64,000 bases of DNA from Dolomedes plantarius (taxonomy: Eukaryota > Arthropoda > Arachnida > Araneae > Dolomedidae). The stretch covers positions 189,257,338 to 189,321,337 of the forward strand of contig OU015492.1 of assembly GCA_907164885.2 (NCBI GenBank). The letters run 5' to 3'. The position numbers and the translations under genes were made by a program. Each line of letters begins with the position of its first letter. The stretch's first letter is position 1. This document shows positions 11,873-22,540 of this stretch, in pieces. The notes under the pieces are model-generated. The model searched no databases, was not told the DNA's origin, and saw only the letters and a list, made by a program, of their open reading frames with translations.

Positions 11873-12455
11873 CGCTAGAAAGACGGGTATTTTTTTCCTA
11901 CTAAAAAGACTGAACGCCGTCATTTTGACGGTGAAAAATAAAATCAAGAATTTAAAATATTTAATGTTAAAAAAAAGGTAAATACTTTAAATTTTGAGCT
12001 ATTTCATACCAATATATAATAAATTAGTATATATTTAGATATATTTTTATACAGGTACGCCGAACTGATAACCTGGTATGGTTTATCCGTAAAAATATAT
12101 GCATGGTTTGTGCAGTCCTTATTTTTTAACACCAATATTTCCGAAGAGCCAATATTTCTGTTATTTTCAAAAGGGTGAAGAGACGAAAAGTAACTAATAT
12201 TTTTCCGGTATTATTTAAAAGATTTCTGCCTGTTTTCTACATTGCCGTCAAATTGACGGCTTTCAATCTTAGTAGGTATACAACACATTTTCTCCTCCTC
12301 TTTACTATTGAATATAATTTTGTAAATGCGTGTGCGTATTTCGTGTAAAATTAGAAAAGGTCATACAATTTCAGAAGCCTGAGAACATAAATACAGATAT
12401 AGCCCTTAACAGTATGTCCGAAACCGTCAAAATGACGGTAGCCGTCTTTCTAGTG
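11873..12455. mobile_element. piggyBac-type MITE with TTAA target duplication
   Basis: The element is flanked by TTAA at 11869-11872 and 12456-12459. Its ends are inverted: it starts CGCTAGAAAGACGG and ends CCGTCTTTCTAGTG. Just inside each end is a palindrome of the form CCGTCATTTTGACGG or CCGTCAAAATGACGG, and a third lies in the interior at 12244-12260. TTAA duplications and CTAGAAAGA-like ends are diagnostic of the piggyBac superfamily. At 583 bp with no transposase frame it depends on a relative elsewhere for movement. Confidence 0.9.
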
Positions 12456-12459
12456 TTAA

Positions 12460-14399
12460 TACTCTTTTTATCATGTTCTTATTAACTCGTTTTCTTGTTT
12501 GTTTGTGTGTTTGTCCCGTACAAATCTTGCAATCGATTTTTAACTAACTTCCCGTCTAGCTAGACATTTGAAACTTTTAGAATAGCTCAGAACACGATGG
12601 CAATGCATTTTTTAAATACTTTTAGACATCTTTAAGCAGCATTAAATTCATTTTCAGTTATTTTCAGTTAATTTTGTTTTGAAGACTGGTGCAGCCATCT
12701 ATTGGCCGGGACGGGAACGAAAAGTTAAACGCAAATTAACTTCCAATTAACTTCATTTTCTTTCAAGTTAATGAGGTAATTCATAAAAAAAATTAAAGTA
12801 TTTATTAATACACAGAATTGTCAAGTTTATATGATTCAACAGAAAATTTAAAAACATGGTACATAAAAAGTTCTTTTTATATTGTAATTATTATCATTTT
12901 TTTCTGTACACCTCATCTGTCCTTATATCTCAGAGAATAAGCCCTATGAGTGAAGCACTATGAGTAAACGTCTGGCGCTGACGATGGAGGATTGCAAACT
13001 GGCAATGACATGGGTCAGTTCCCCATTTAAGGAGTCGATGTGAGGTGCAGAATTTTTCCACTGCGACTTGTCAAAGCCTAAAAGTTTTGGATATTGGATG
13101 CCGCTGCATTTTTTAATAAAGAAAAACGCTCAAATTATTATTGAAAACAGATACAAATAACGTTTCATATTATTTGTAAACTCAACACATATAAATGTTG
13201 AGAAAATTGATTTTGTTTTTGCTTAAATACATTAGATGTGCGTTGAGCATTGGTGGTAAATTAATACAGTTGTAAATATTTTTATGCAACAATAAATTAT
13301 TCAGTGAAATAGACTATTATTTTGAATGGATCGATATGAAAACTGCGGTACATATATTGTATGTCTTGCAGACCTCTTCCCAAGCCTTAATATTTTATAG
13401 CACCCCAAATCTGAATTGCTAATTAACATGAATTTATTTGTAAATTCACATTCAGTTGAACCAGGTGTTCCCAACTTGTGGGTAGGGATGCTTTTAGGGG
13501 TAGCGATGTAATTTATGGCATGAGGCAGATACACGGTTTTATTCAACAAAATAACTTTTTAGCGAATTCCACAGAAGAAAAAATTGTCAATAGTTACTTA
13601 CCAAGAAATTGTAGGGGAGTGATGTTTTTTACTGTAAAAGTCTCATTCAAAAATAAAACTCAGTTTGTTAGAAATCTATCGCCTTTATTTGGTAGTAAAT
13701 GAAAATAGCTGTTACTTACTACGTACAGGACGGAAATTCTAAACGTAATTTTATCTTTCATTAGTGTGTTGTCACTTTTGGCGTTGCTGTTGTAATTTCT
13801 CTAACGGAATAAAGGAATTTTATTTTATGCAGTGTTTTTCTATTTTTACCGTTTCATAATTCTGAATCAGTACGGTAGGTGCATCATTTTTCTCGAGGTT
13901 CTGTTCTGTTCTTTTTTTACACACCTCTGACTGATCGATGGAGGTCTCCATTTCTTACAAATATCACTTTTGTTAAATTTAACATTTAGTTGGAATTGAA
14001 ATATAGAAAATACATTTTAGTGTTTTTTCTTTGTCTGAAAGGGCATTTTTAATGACAATATTTAATGTGGAGCAACAAGATTTGTCGAAACAATGGAAGG
14101 GGATCAAGATTACAATAAGGTTGAGAAACACAGAGTTAAACAATGCTACATAAGATCACTGGAGACGAAAGTTTCCTTTTGTGTAGGGGATAAAAAGCAT
14201 TTGACACGAAAAATTTACAACCTCTTATTTGCATTCATAAACTTATAAAATTTGTTAGATCCACTGATTTCCTTGATCAAGAGATGAACGAGTAAAATGT
14301 AGGGGAAAACTCTGCAGTCATAATAAACTTTTAACTGGGTATATCATAGTAGTTATCACGAACGCCTGTCTTCGAGGAAGTATTGCATTGCAGAATGAT
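12460..14399. other. AT-rich interval, no gene recognised
   Basis: Short overlapping open frames at 13301-13702 on both strands show no known motif. The 12480-12830 part, with a TTGTTTGTTTGTGTGTTTG run, looks like dispersed repeat sequence, but I found no second copy in this window. Confidence 0.5.
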
Positions 14400-15217
14400 G
14401 AGTAACGTAATTGGCCGTTATCTGCTATGATGAGCGAAATGGCACGGGACTTCCCGATGAGCGAAATGGCACGGGACTTTCGTAAGTCAGGAGATTTGGT
14501 CTTGTCTTAGGATTCTGACCTATCGACTGCAGCCTTGCTAGGTAAGCTGGGCCTTCCTTGAGATGGTCCAACCCTAGAGGTCACGGTCCTCGTCACTGGG
14601 GTGGTGCCCTTTGGCGAATACAGGACACGCCGGCTCACGAAGGTTCCGCAGGGTGGGTTCCACAGCAACGATGAGGTTTTTACCATGTTGCTGGTTTTGC
14701 GCGCAGGGTTGCGACTGTTCCCTCTCAAAATCGACCACTCCCAATTTAGGCCAGGTCGTCTCCTATCTGGCATTTGTATCGATGGCGTCTTCTTTTAATT
14801 ATTATTCTTAGTCAGTGCCAGTAATTGCTTCTAAATATACCAGGTAACTTGTCTTCGCGTAATCGCTCGCAGTCACTAATTTTGTGCTGCCGTTTCGTTT
14901 GGGCTCTTTCTTTTTTCTCCACCTTCTTTTACTATTTTCGTCTCGAAGGTAGGTGGGTTCGAGTGTCCTCCGGCAGAGCTTTTTGTCTTCTAAATTAAAA
15001 GTTATTATTCCTCTGGCACATCCGTCTGTTCTGCTTGGAGCCCGACCGTGCGACTTGTCTTGTGGTGTGGGTCTTGTGGGTTGTGTGTGTGGGACCTTGT
15101 CTGGGTCGTGCGCGGAGTGGTTGCCTGCTGCGGGTCTATCCGCACCATCGGGATTTACCCAGTGGGGCTTCGGTCAGGTCAGGCCTGATGTGTGCTTTTT
15201 GGGAGTAACGTAATTGG
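14400..15217 (-). mobile_element. GC-rich insertion bounded by 15-bp direct repeats
   Basis: GAGTAACGTAATTGG occurs exactly at 14400-14414 and again at 15203-15217, enclosing a ~790-bp block much richer in GC than its surroundings. A 15-bp direct repeat is the size of a retrotransposition target duplication. On the minus strand a leader of about 430 bases is followed by an 88-codon open frame (14507-14773) rich in Arg and Pro. No poly-A tail is visible and no reverse transcriptase motif remains, so the class (truncated LINE, retrocopy or other) is unknown. A 27-bp tandem pair sits at 14429-14482. Confidence 0.5.
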
Positions 15218-15514
15218 GGTCACAAAAAGTAAACTTATTGCGTAGAATAAAATTGCTGTAAATTTAAACACACATAAAGAAGAAAATGCTATTTCTATTA
15301 CACGTCAAGCGTCAGTCAATTGGATTAGATGCAAGACAATGTTGAATATTATATTATATTATATTTTCAAATGCGGAGACACTTGTCGATTCAGGACATT
15401 CGAATGTGAATTACCGGTCAGACAACGTCGTGCATACACAAGACAAATAGTGGTCAACATCGAATGCTGACGGCCGACCTATACTCAGCGCAAGACTGCT
15501 AGCCTTTCATTTAA

Positions 15515-15790
15515 GGAGGCATCATATAGGCGGCCAGAACTACCAACTGCAAGACGGTCCCGTAATTTAGAACCGAGTTAAGTGACGAGAGCGGAACACT
15601 TGACCCCGCACCTCCAGAGGTAAATTTGTGAACTTGGAAGACATTGCAACCCTGACATATTTTACGTGCACCAGCGGCCATTAGTGAGCACGGGGGTGGA
15701 TTTGTCAGCGACCGGCGTCGAACCCACAACCATCTGATCACTGACTCGTGGCCTTTGCCAACCGAGCCCCCGCGCCCCTTGGCCCTATGT
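15515..15790 (-). mobile_element. tRNA-derived SINE, minus strand
   Basis: On the minus strand, A-box-like TCGGTTGGCAAAGG (15751-15765) is followed about 35 bases on by a B-box, GGGTTCGACGCC (15714-15725), the spacing of a tRNA-type RNA polymerase III promoter. A conserved-looking body of about 200 bases follows, containing CTGGAGGTGCGGGG and ending near TGATGCCTCCTT. No tRNA fold is needed for the call. A TA tract begins just outside the tRNA-like end (15816-15844). Confidence 0.7.
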
Positions 15791-15812
15791 TGAATATTTA
15801 GAATGATAAAAA

Positions 15813-15844
<32 letters not shown>

Positions 15845-15849
<5 letters not shown>

Positions 15850-17057
15850 TATCTACTAAGAAGTATTTAGACACTTGTGATAGAAAAGAAAAAGAAATGT
15901 TTTTCAAATTCAATTGTTGGTAGAGCCTCCACAAGAGGCAATTACAGCCTCAACCCTCCGGGGCATGCTTTCCAAAAGTCCTTGCATGACGGCTAGTGGT
16001 TCTCTTCCACTCGGCTAGGAGAAAACATGTTCCTTCACCGATTTTGCACGGTAGTTGTACCCCTAAATGTGGCCATCCAACTCCTCATAGATGTTCTCGA
16101 AAGGGTTGAGGTCTGGACTCTGGGCAGGCCTGTCCATTCGGTTAACCCCATTGTCACGGTACCAATCCCTGATGGACCTCGCATGTTGACAGCTGGCGTT
16201 GTCGTCCTCGAAGTAACATGGGTGCAACCCGCAAAACTGCTACAACGTAGGAAGCACAATGTCATCCAAAATAGTGCAGAAGGCGTCGGCATTCAACTTA
16301 CCATGAATTGGGACCAAGGATCCCAGTCCATACCAGGAGAAACACCCCAGACCATAATTCAACCTCCGCTTAACTTTAATGTGGGCACAATGCATTCTGG
16401 AAGGAGGTATTCTCCAGGGAGACGCTAGACCTTGACCCTGCCATCCGAACGGTAGAGGGTGAACCTTGATTCTTCGCTCCAGAGAACTCGTTTCCACTGA
16501 TCTAGGGTCCACTTTTGACGTGCTTTGCACCACATTAACCTATTAGCGTGGTTGGACTTTGTGATCAAAGGCTTATGGGCGGCGGCACGTCCATGAAAAC
16601 CAAGCAGATGTGCTTCCTTGTGAATGGTATTCATCGAAACAACACTCCAGGATGCCTGTTGAAAATCCTGGAGAATGTGAGCCATCGGAAGGGTGCAGTT
16701 CTTGTGAATTTCTCTAGACAGCATCTGTCGGTTTCTATCTCACAGCTTCGTGGGTGTGCCGACTCGAGGCACATTTCGCCAATCACCGCTCACCTTTCAC
16801 ATCTGAATTACATAGGCCAGTGTCGATTTTGGGTAATTCAGATCGCTAATATGTCCCTTAAGGATCGGCCATTTCTGTGACACCAGACGATTAGACCTTT
16901 CTCGAAATCAGAAAACTCTGCACTTCGTGGCATCTTGCATGCGATTAATGCCAATGTTGTTACCTACACGATATTGGACGGCGGAGGGAGTGGCGTATAT
17001 CAGGACCGCAGATATCGTCATTTCCATGGATGTTCAAATACTTATTGGTAGATAGTG
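15845..17057 (-). mobile_element. Tc1-like transposon, degenerate
   Basis: The ends are inverted: left CACTATCTACTAAGAAGTAT (15847) and right ATACTTATTGGTAGATAGTG (to 17057), with TA immediately outside, as expected for Tc1/mariner insertion. The left end carries two extra bases (CA). It encodes one minus-strand transposase relic. Confidence 0.85.
15910..16933 (-). pseudogene. Tc1-like transposase pseudogene (DD34E type)
   Basis: Reading from an ATG at 16931-16933, the frames give MPRSAEFSDFEKGLIVWCH (first helix-turn-helix), then NRLMWCKARQKWTLDQWKR and VLWSEESRFTLYRSDGRV around the first catalytic position (the Asp is Glu here: SEES for SDES). IMVWGCFSWYGLG follows, then EDDNASCQHA for the second Asp and SPDLNPFENIYEELD for the third acidic residue. 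The order and spacing match a Tc1-type DD34E enzyme of about 340 residues. Several stops and frameshifts split it into overlapping open pieces (16425-16724, 16240-16533, 16035-16292), and the first catalytic Asp is altered. Non-functional. Confidence 0.85.
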
Positions 17058-17059
17058 TA

Positions 17060-17220
17060 TAAATATAAATATAAATATATATTTTATATATATATATATA
17101 TATATCCTACACAATATTTAACGGCGGAAAGCGTGACGCATATCAGGACCGCAGATATCGTCATTTGCATGGGTGTCCAATCACTTATTGGTAGATAGTG
17201 TATATATAAATATATATATA

Positions 17221-17267
<47 letters not shown>
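17060..17267. repeat. TA tracts flanking an orphan Tc1 end
   Basis: TA-rich runs at 17060-17104 and 17201-17267 surround the orphan element end described separately. Confidence 0.9.
17105..17200. mobile_element. Orphan right end of the Tc1-like element
   Basis: About 96 bases reading CCTACACAATATTTAACGGC through GGTAGATAGTG closely match the right end of the neighbouring Tc1-like element (16962-17057), including AGGACCGCAGATATCGTCAT. It is a direct, diverged second copy with no left end or coding part. Confidence 0.8.
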
Positions 17268-17270
<3 letters not shown>

Positions 17271-18661
17271 TCATGGACAAAAAAATTAGCGCACTAAAAA
17301 GGAGTCGTCAAAATGAAACGAAATTTTACATACGTAATGACTACTTTAATATAAGTAAATGATAAGAAAATCAAAGAAAAAGGATAATTTATTTCAGAAA
17401 AAAAGGCAAAAGAACGGAGGAGTTAATACTCCGTTGGACCCCCTCTAGCGCGAATGCACGATGCGATACGATCGGGCATTGAGTCATACAAGTTATGTAT
17501 GATGTCTAGAGACATTTCGTTCCATATTTGCTGTAACCTTGCTTCTAGTTCGTTCAAACTCGTGGGATGCCCAACTCGTTGTCCTAAATGATCCCAGATA
17601 TGCTCGATTGGAGACAAATCTGGTAATCGGGCAGGCCAAGGAAGGGTAGTAACAGTGCGGAGACAGTCTTGTGACACCCTTGCCGTATGAGGCCGAGCAT
17701 TGTCTTGTTGAAAAATGGCTCCTGGTTGCCGTTGCATGAGTGGTAACACATGTGGTTGCAGGATTTCATGAACATACCGCTGGGCTGTCATGGTGCCACG
17801 GAACAATACTAGGGGTGACCGTGTATTGTAGGCCATGGCACCCCATACCATCACACCAGCTGTGGGAGCGATGTGTCGCTGTACAGCAAAGGCAGGGTTG
17901 AAGCGTTCACCACGGGCTCACCACACACGAACACGATTGTCATCACTGACAATCGTCGCTAAAGACGGCCTGGTTCCATTCCGCTGCAGTCCAGTTTCCT
18001 CGTGCTCGGCAAAACTCCAAACGGAGGCGTCGAAGGGTGGGCGTCAAGGGCAGCACATGTAATGGGCGCCGCGATACCAACTGTCCTTCAGCCAGGCGCC
18101 TTCGTATGATTCGAGAAGACACAGAGGCCCCTAGTGAAGGTGCTACCTGTGCCTGGATGGCGGCCGATGAAGCAGTTGGTTGTACGCGTGCATTTCTTAC
18201 GATGTGGCGGTCTTCTCGACGACTGGTCTGTCGAGGGCGTCCTGAGCCTGGTTTTCGTGTACATGACATCTCTCGGGTCCACTGGTCCCAACACCTCCTC
18301 ACAACACAATCAGAGCTGCCAAATTGACGAGCTACTCGCCTAGCTGACCACCCAGCTTCCATCATCCCGACGATTCTCCCCCTCTCAAACTGCGACAACT
18401 GCTTATATTGTCTTCGAACACGGCGTAATGGCATGTCTATCTCAGCTCTTCCTTTGTAAATGATTCAGCACACTCAAACAAGCTTTGGTTACCTGTTTTA
18501 TACTCCACAGAGTACGATGTTCAACGCCCTCTACCGGCTATATGTAATGCGCAATCACGCTGCATTTCTAATCATTTGCATATCTCCCCGAGATGTACCT
18601 TCATTGCAAGTTTCTATCCCGCAATTATTTCTTGGTGCGCTAATTTTTTTGTCCATGAGTG
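17268..18661 (-). mobile_element. Tc1-like transposon, 1394 bp, degenerate
   Basis: Inverted ends CACTCATGGACAAAAAAATT (left) and AATTTTTTTGTCCATGAGTG (right) are perfect over about 20 bases and continue to ~27 bases. TA lies outside each end. The left end directly abuts a TA microsatellite. Confidence 0.92.
17423..18434 (-). pseudogene. Tc1-like transposase pseudogene (DD34E)
   Basis: The N-terminal part (17943-18434, ATG at 18432-18434) begins MPLRRVRRQYKQLSQFERGR with helix-turn-helix regions and a GSGRPRQT hinge. It reaches the first catalytic motif FSDD and then shifts frame at a short inverted insertion near 17943-17963. The C-terminal part (17423-17854) carries MMVWGAMAYNTRSPL, the second Asp in QQDNARPHTA and the Glu in PIEHIWDHLG, and ends GGPTEY. 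A TGA lies between the parts. Intact length would be about 340 residues. The sibling at 58597-59648 starts with almost the same residues. Confidence 0.9.
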
Positions 18662-18723
18662 TATTTATAGTATAGAGATAACTTGATAAAAGGGGCTTGG
18701 GAATTAAATTATATTCGTGGCGT

Positions 18724-18762
18724 AATTCGCGTCTTGATTGTTCGTATTTCAAGACGCGAATT
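18724..18762. repeat. 14-bp-stem hairpin
   Basis: AATTCGCGTCTTGA at 18724-18737 is inverted at 18749-18762 with an 11-base loop. It lies about 60 bases outside the Tc1-like element. Confidence 0.8.
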
Positions 18763-19162
18763 GGGAAAGGGAAATTCCCCTTTTCATTATATAATCTTGG
18801 CGCGTCTGTGGTTTTTGCGTTCAAAGAGGACATATTATATAATTCTCCTTGAAAGATGTCTGGTTTGGGCTCTGCGCAAGTGCAGGGAGAGTTGACGCGT
18901 GGAGGTGCCCTCGAATTTTGTCAGAGCGCGGAATAAAAGTCGATGCTGTCTAATCTGTATTTCGCCGCGTCTCTAAAAAAGAAATGGCGAATAATAAAAT
19001 GCGTAGATCTGGAGAGGTGGTCTACATGGAATTGAACTAAATAAATTCTACTTGTTGGGATACGATGCTGAGTCATTTTTGAGTGTATGTCTTCCCTCGA
19101 TGCCATGGACTGTAAAACAAGAAGACTGCAAACGATATAATAGCAGGCAAAGCCAACGCTTG
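18763..19162. other. Interval without recognised feature
   Basis: Mixed-composition DNA of about 400 bases. No motif-bearing open frame was found on either strand. Confidence 0.5.
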
Positions 19163-19175
19163 TCAGATATATATG

Positions 19176-19229
<54 letters not shown>

Positions 19230-19375
19230 GGCGTTTCCATGAAAGAGATTGTCTTTTTTAGTATATATGAATGGTATATTTTTAGTATATTTTTTTAGTA
19301 TATTTTTTAGTATATTTTTAGTACTTTTTTAGTATATTTTTAGTATATATGTCTTTTTTAGTATTTATATATATG
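19163..19375. repeat. TA tract followed by a TTTTTAGTATA minisatellite
   Basis: A TA microsatellite at 19163-19226 is followed from about 19256 by at least eight imperfect copies of a TTTTTAGTATAT unit, with small indels. Confidence 0.85.
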
Positions 19376-19974
19376 AAACAATATCATTTCACTTTCATTA
19401 ATTAATTAAATGCTTATTCGAAATTCTTATATTTCATCTCAATAAAGGATCGCCCTTAATCCAAATTCTGATCTAACGATAAACAAAGTAACTGATTTGA
19501 TTATCCCCTAATACACGTAAGACTAAAGTTGTTTTTAAAAACAGTGTGACGCAGTGTTCTAGAAAATTCGAGAGATCGTCCATGAGTTCCACGAGAAATC
19601 ACCTGATCTGACGTGCGAGGTCAGATGATCCCAACTTCCCAATTAAAAGTTTTGACGCGCCAGTACTTCCTACGCAGACAGCGTTCTCCATGGCTTTTTG
19701 TGTGTCTGCTGCTGACCAGTAAACATGTAAAAAATTGCATATCGGTCTTTTGTCCATTTATGTGTTGCTCCGGGCAGTTTTGAATGTGACAGCTTTTAAG
19801 AATGTGCCCAAATGTGAACTTATGAAACAACTGTACAGCCAGTCGACGAAAACGTGACAAAAATAAACCATTCTTCGAAATGAACGGCTCATGTTTCCTC
19901 GGCCTGTTTTCTTCCCTTGTACGCCTGCTATGACTACCTGAAAGTCATCCAAATTCTTTCCACCTCGAGTCCTT

Positions 19975-20014
<40 letters not shown>
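19376..20014. other. Interval without recognised gene, ending in a TA tract
   Basis: Overlapping minus-strand open frames (19621-19860, 19758-19952) have no recognisable domain. A TA tract at 19980-20014 borders the next Helitron-type copy. Confidence 0.5.
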
Positions 20015-20015
<1 letters not shown>

Positions 20016-20016
<1 letters not shown>

Positions 20017-21000
20017 TAGCATTATTGCCCGGGTAGATAAGTAGATATAAAATTTTTCATGCATTTCATCAAAAAAATACTGGGCTGCATTCCTCGCTCT
20101 TTATGTTCATCAGGCCAGACAGAATGCGCTTGGCGCGTTTCTACTGAAATGATATACCCAGTATTTTTTTGTTGGAAATCCTGAAAAATTATATATCTAT
20201 ATATCTACCCTGGCAATCATTCTTTAAAAATAATTTCATTAATTTTCTTATGCCTTAATATAACTAATGGACTAATAGTTCAGTATGAAAGTTATGTGTC
20301 GTTATGTTTCTCTATTTAAAGAGCTTTTCCTCCCACTGCTTAAAAAACCTCAAATCTCTAAAAGATTTATCTTATATGATTTTACGGAATAAGTAATTCA
20401 AATACATATCGTATGTTAACTCTGTTTCGCGAACTTATGGGAGAAACTTGTAGAACTCTTAAACTTCTTCCCATTTTTTGATCCTCAAACAATTAATATA
20501 TTTAGATCAAAAGAAGCCGTCCAAAAACTGGCCATCGGGCAAACTTAATTTTTCTCTTTTTTTTCTTCCTTTTTTTCCAAATTTTATTAAGTTCTATTAG
20601 TTTGAACACCATTGTCTAAAATTGTCTAAAGCAGCGGTTTTCAACCTTTTTAGACTCATGACTCCACTAAACGAAAGAAAAATAAAATAAACACTTCGCG
20701 CCCCCCCTGTCACCTCCAGACCAACTCTCAAACCTCCCCAGATCACCCCTCAGAATAAACCTCTGTTCCCCCGCGTATCGAATTTGACTGGTAGTAGTGA
20801 AGGGGCTGTATCCACATTTAAGAGGTGAGCTTAGGGGCACAAAATTGATTAAAAAATAAATTAAAAAAACTAATTGAGCCCCAAATTTCGTTTTTCCTGA
20901 TTTAAGTTTCTCGGGTCCTAAACATTAACTGTGCCGAATTTGGTCCCGGTGGGTGAAACAGTCTTTGATTCTATAGTGGAGAAACAAACAGACAAGCTCT

Positions 21001-21001
<1 letters not shown>
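20016..21001 (-). mobile_element. Helitron-type repeat, family B, copy 1 (minus strand)
   Basis: On the minus strand it starts near TATAAGAGCTTGTCTGTTTG (close to 21000) and ends GGGCAATAATGCTAG with T outside, at 20016. Both tips recur at 38383-38884, in the same relative order. A CTAG end next to T and asymmetric ends suggest a Helitron-type element. The interior (20200-20660) is not shared with the second copy; no Rep/helicase frame is present. Confidence 0.6.
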
Positions 21002-21031
<30 letters not shown>

Positions 21032-21296
21032 TGCTCAAAACAATTAGGGGAGCACATGGTTTTAACGAAATTACGCAAATACTTACACCGATAAGTAACA
21101 TAAAATAAATCATCCATAATTTAAAGCCTAGCAGGAAACAGAATAAACTTCATATGCAAATCAAAGTTCATGACGTCAAAAACCAGAAAAAGAACATAAG
21201 GGCGGAAATCGGGATGTTGCAGAAACGTCTGTTTCACTGACTTAACTGTGAAATTCGATTGCTCAGTTATTCTTTTTGAGAAAAGGTGACTTGAAA

Positions 21297-22328
21297 ATGT
21301 CTCAACAACGTGATTTACCGGAATCCACGGCATGGCGTATTATAGTCAGACTTGAATCGGGGCAAACACAACGTAGTGTCGCGGACGCTGTTGGAGTTGC
21401 CAGAAGTGTCGTTGCAAGGCTGTGGAATAGATTTCAAGAAACAGGGAATGTTAGACGTCGACCAGGGCAAGGTCGGCCACGCGCCACTACAGCAACTGAT
21501 GACCAGTATATACTGTTAACAGCTCGTCGAAACAGAACAGACAATGCTACTCAGCTGCAAAGACAGTTGCTCTTGGCAGCAGGACGAAGGGTGTCCAGCC
21601 AAACAGTACGTAATAGGCTTCATCAGGGAGGCCTCTATGCACGTAGGCCAATGGTCTGCATTCCGTTTACCTCACGCCACCGTGCGGCCCGAAGAACATG
21701 GGCTGCTGAACATCAAGATTGGAAGCAACATGATTGGAGCCAAGTGCTGTTTACAGACGAGTCCCGATTCAGTCTGAAGTGTGACACCCGACGTGTTTTG
21801 GTATCGAGGGAAAGGGGCACTCGAAATAACCCCACATTCGTTCGTGAAAGGTCCCAATACAGACGAGCTGGTTTTATGGTATGGGGTGGAATCAGCATAG
21901 GTGGACGTACGGACCTGCATATCATTCGGAATGGTACTTTGACGGCCCGAAGGTATGCAGACGAGATACTGAGATCTCATGTCATGCCTTACGCTGCAGC
22001 CATTGGAGATTACTTTGTTTTCCAGCATGATAATGCCAGTCCGCATACAGCTCGTCTTGTGGAGAACATGCTTGAAGCTGAAACAATACAGCGTATGGAA
22101 TGGCCAGCGTGGTCTCCTGACCTGAATCCAATCGATCATGTTTGGGACATGCTCGGACGACGCATTGCTGTGAGACCAAGGCCTCCTTTTACTCTCCGAG
22201 ACTTGGAGATTGCACTTCTTGAGGAGTGGAACAGTATAACCCAAAGTCTTATCGATAACATCATCGCATCCATGGAAAACAGGTGTGCAGCAGTCTTAGC
22301 TGTTAGAGGAGACCACGCACCATATTAA
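21297..22328 (+). CDS. Tc1-like transposase, intact, DD34D catalytic triad
   Basis: Cut-and-paste transposase expected to bind the terminal inverted repeats in the nucleus and insert at TA. The start is the first ATG (context GAAAATGTC), giving 343 residues, the usual Tc1 length. Residues ~1-105 hold two helix-turn-helix domains (VADAVGVARSVVARLWNRF) and a basic GQGRPR hinge. The catalytic core has Asp154 in LFTDESRF, Asp245 in FQHDNASPHTA and Asp280 in SPDLNPIDHVWD. There are exactly 34 residues between the second and third, so the triad is DDD where canonical Tc1 has Glu. MVWGGISIGGRTDL is the usual glycine-rich motif. There are no stops or frameshifts, so it could still be active. The protein ends VRGDHAPY. 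Confidence 0.93.
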   Translation: MSQQRDLPESTAWRIIVRLESGQTQRSVADAVGVARSVVARLWNRFQETGNVRRRPGQGRPRATTATDDQYILLTARRNRTDNATQLQRQLLLAAGRRVSSQTVRNRLHQGGLYARRPMVCIPFTSRHRAARRTWAAEHQDWKQHDWSQVLFTDESRFSLKCDTRRVLVSRERGTRNNPTFVRERSQYRRAGFMVWGGISIGGRTDLHIIRNGTLTARRYADEILRSHVMPYAAAIGDYFVFQHDNASPHTARLVENMLEAETIQRMEWPAWSPDLNPIDHVWDMLGRRIAVRPRPPFTLRDLEIALLEEWNSITQSLIDNIIASMENRCAAVLAVRGDHAPY

Positions 22329-22440
22329 AAATCTTGTATTATTTCTAAACAATACTTTTTTTATCGTTAACATGTAACCAAATTGCTGCCCTAAACTACC
22401 TTTTCATGTTTTTTTCCATATTTTCAAACAATTAAAGCTT

Positions 22441-22486
22441 AATTACAAATTATTTTACATCAATTGTATACATTGATCATCGCATT

Positions 22487-22540
<54 letters not shown>

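Noticed and set aside
21276..21296. Longer start for the intact Tc1-like transposase
   Set aside because: The upstream extension begins at TTG. The first ATG is at 21297 in a good context and gives the usual family length.
21672..22244. 190-residue minus-strand frame opposite the Tc1-like transposase
   Set aside because: Shadow of the coding strand; no recognisable domain.
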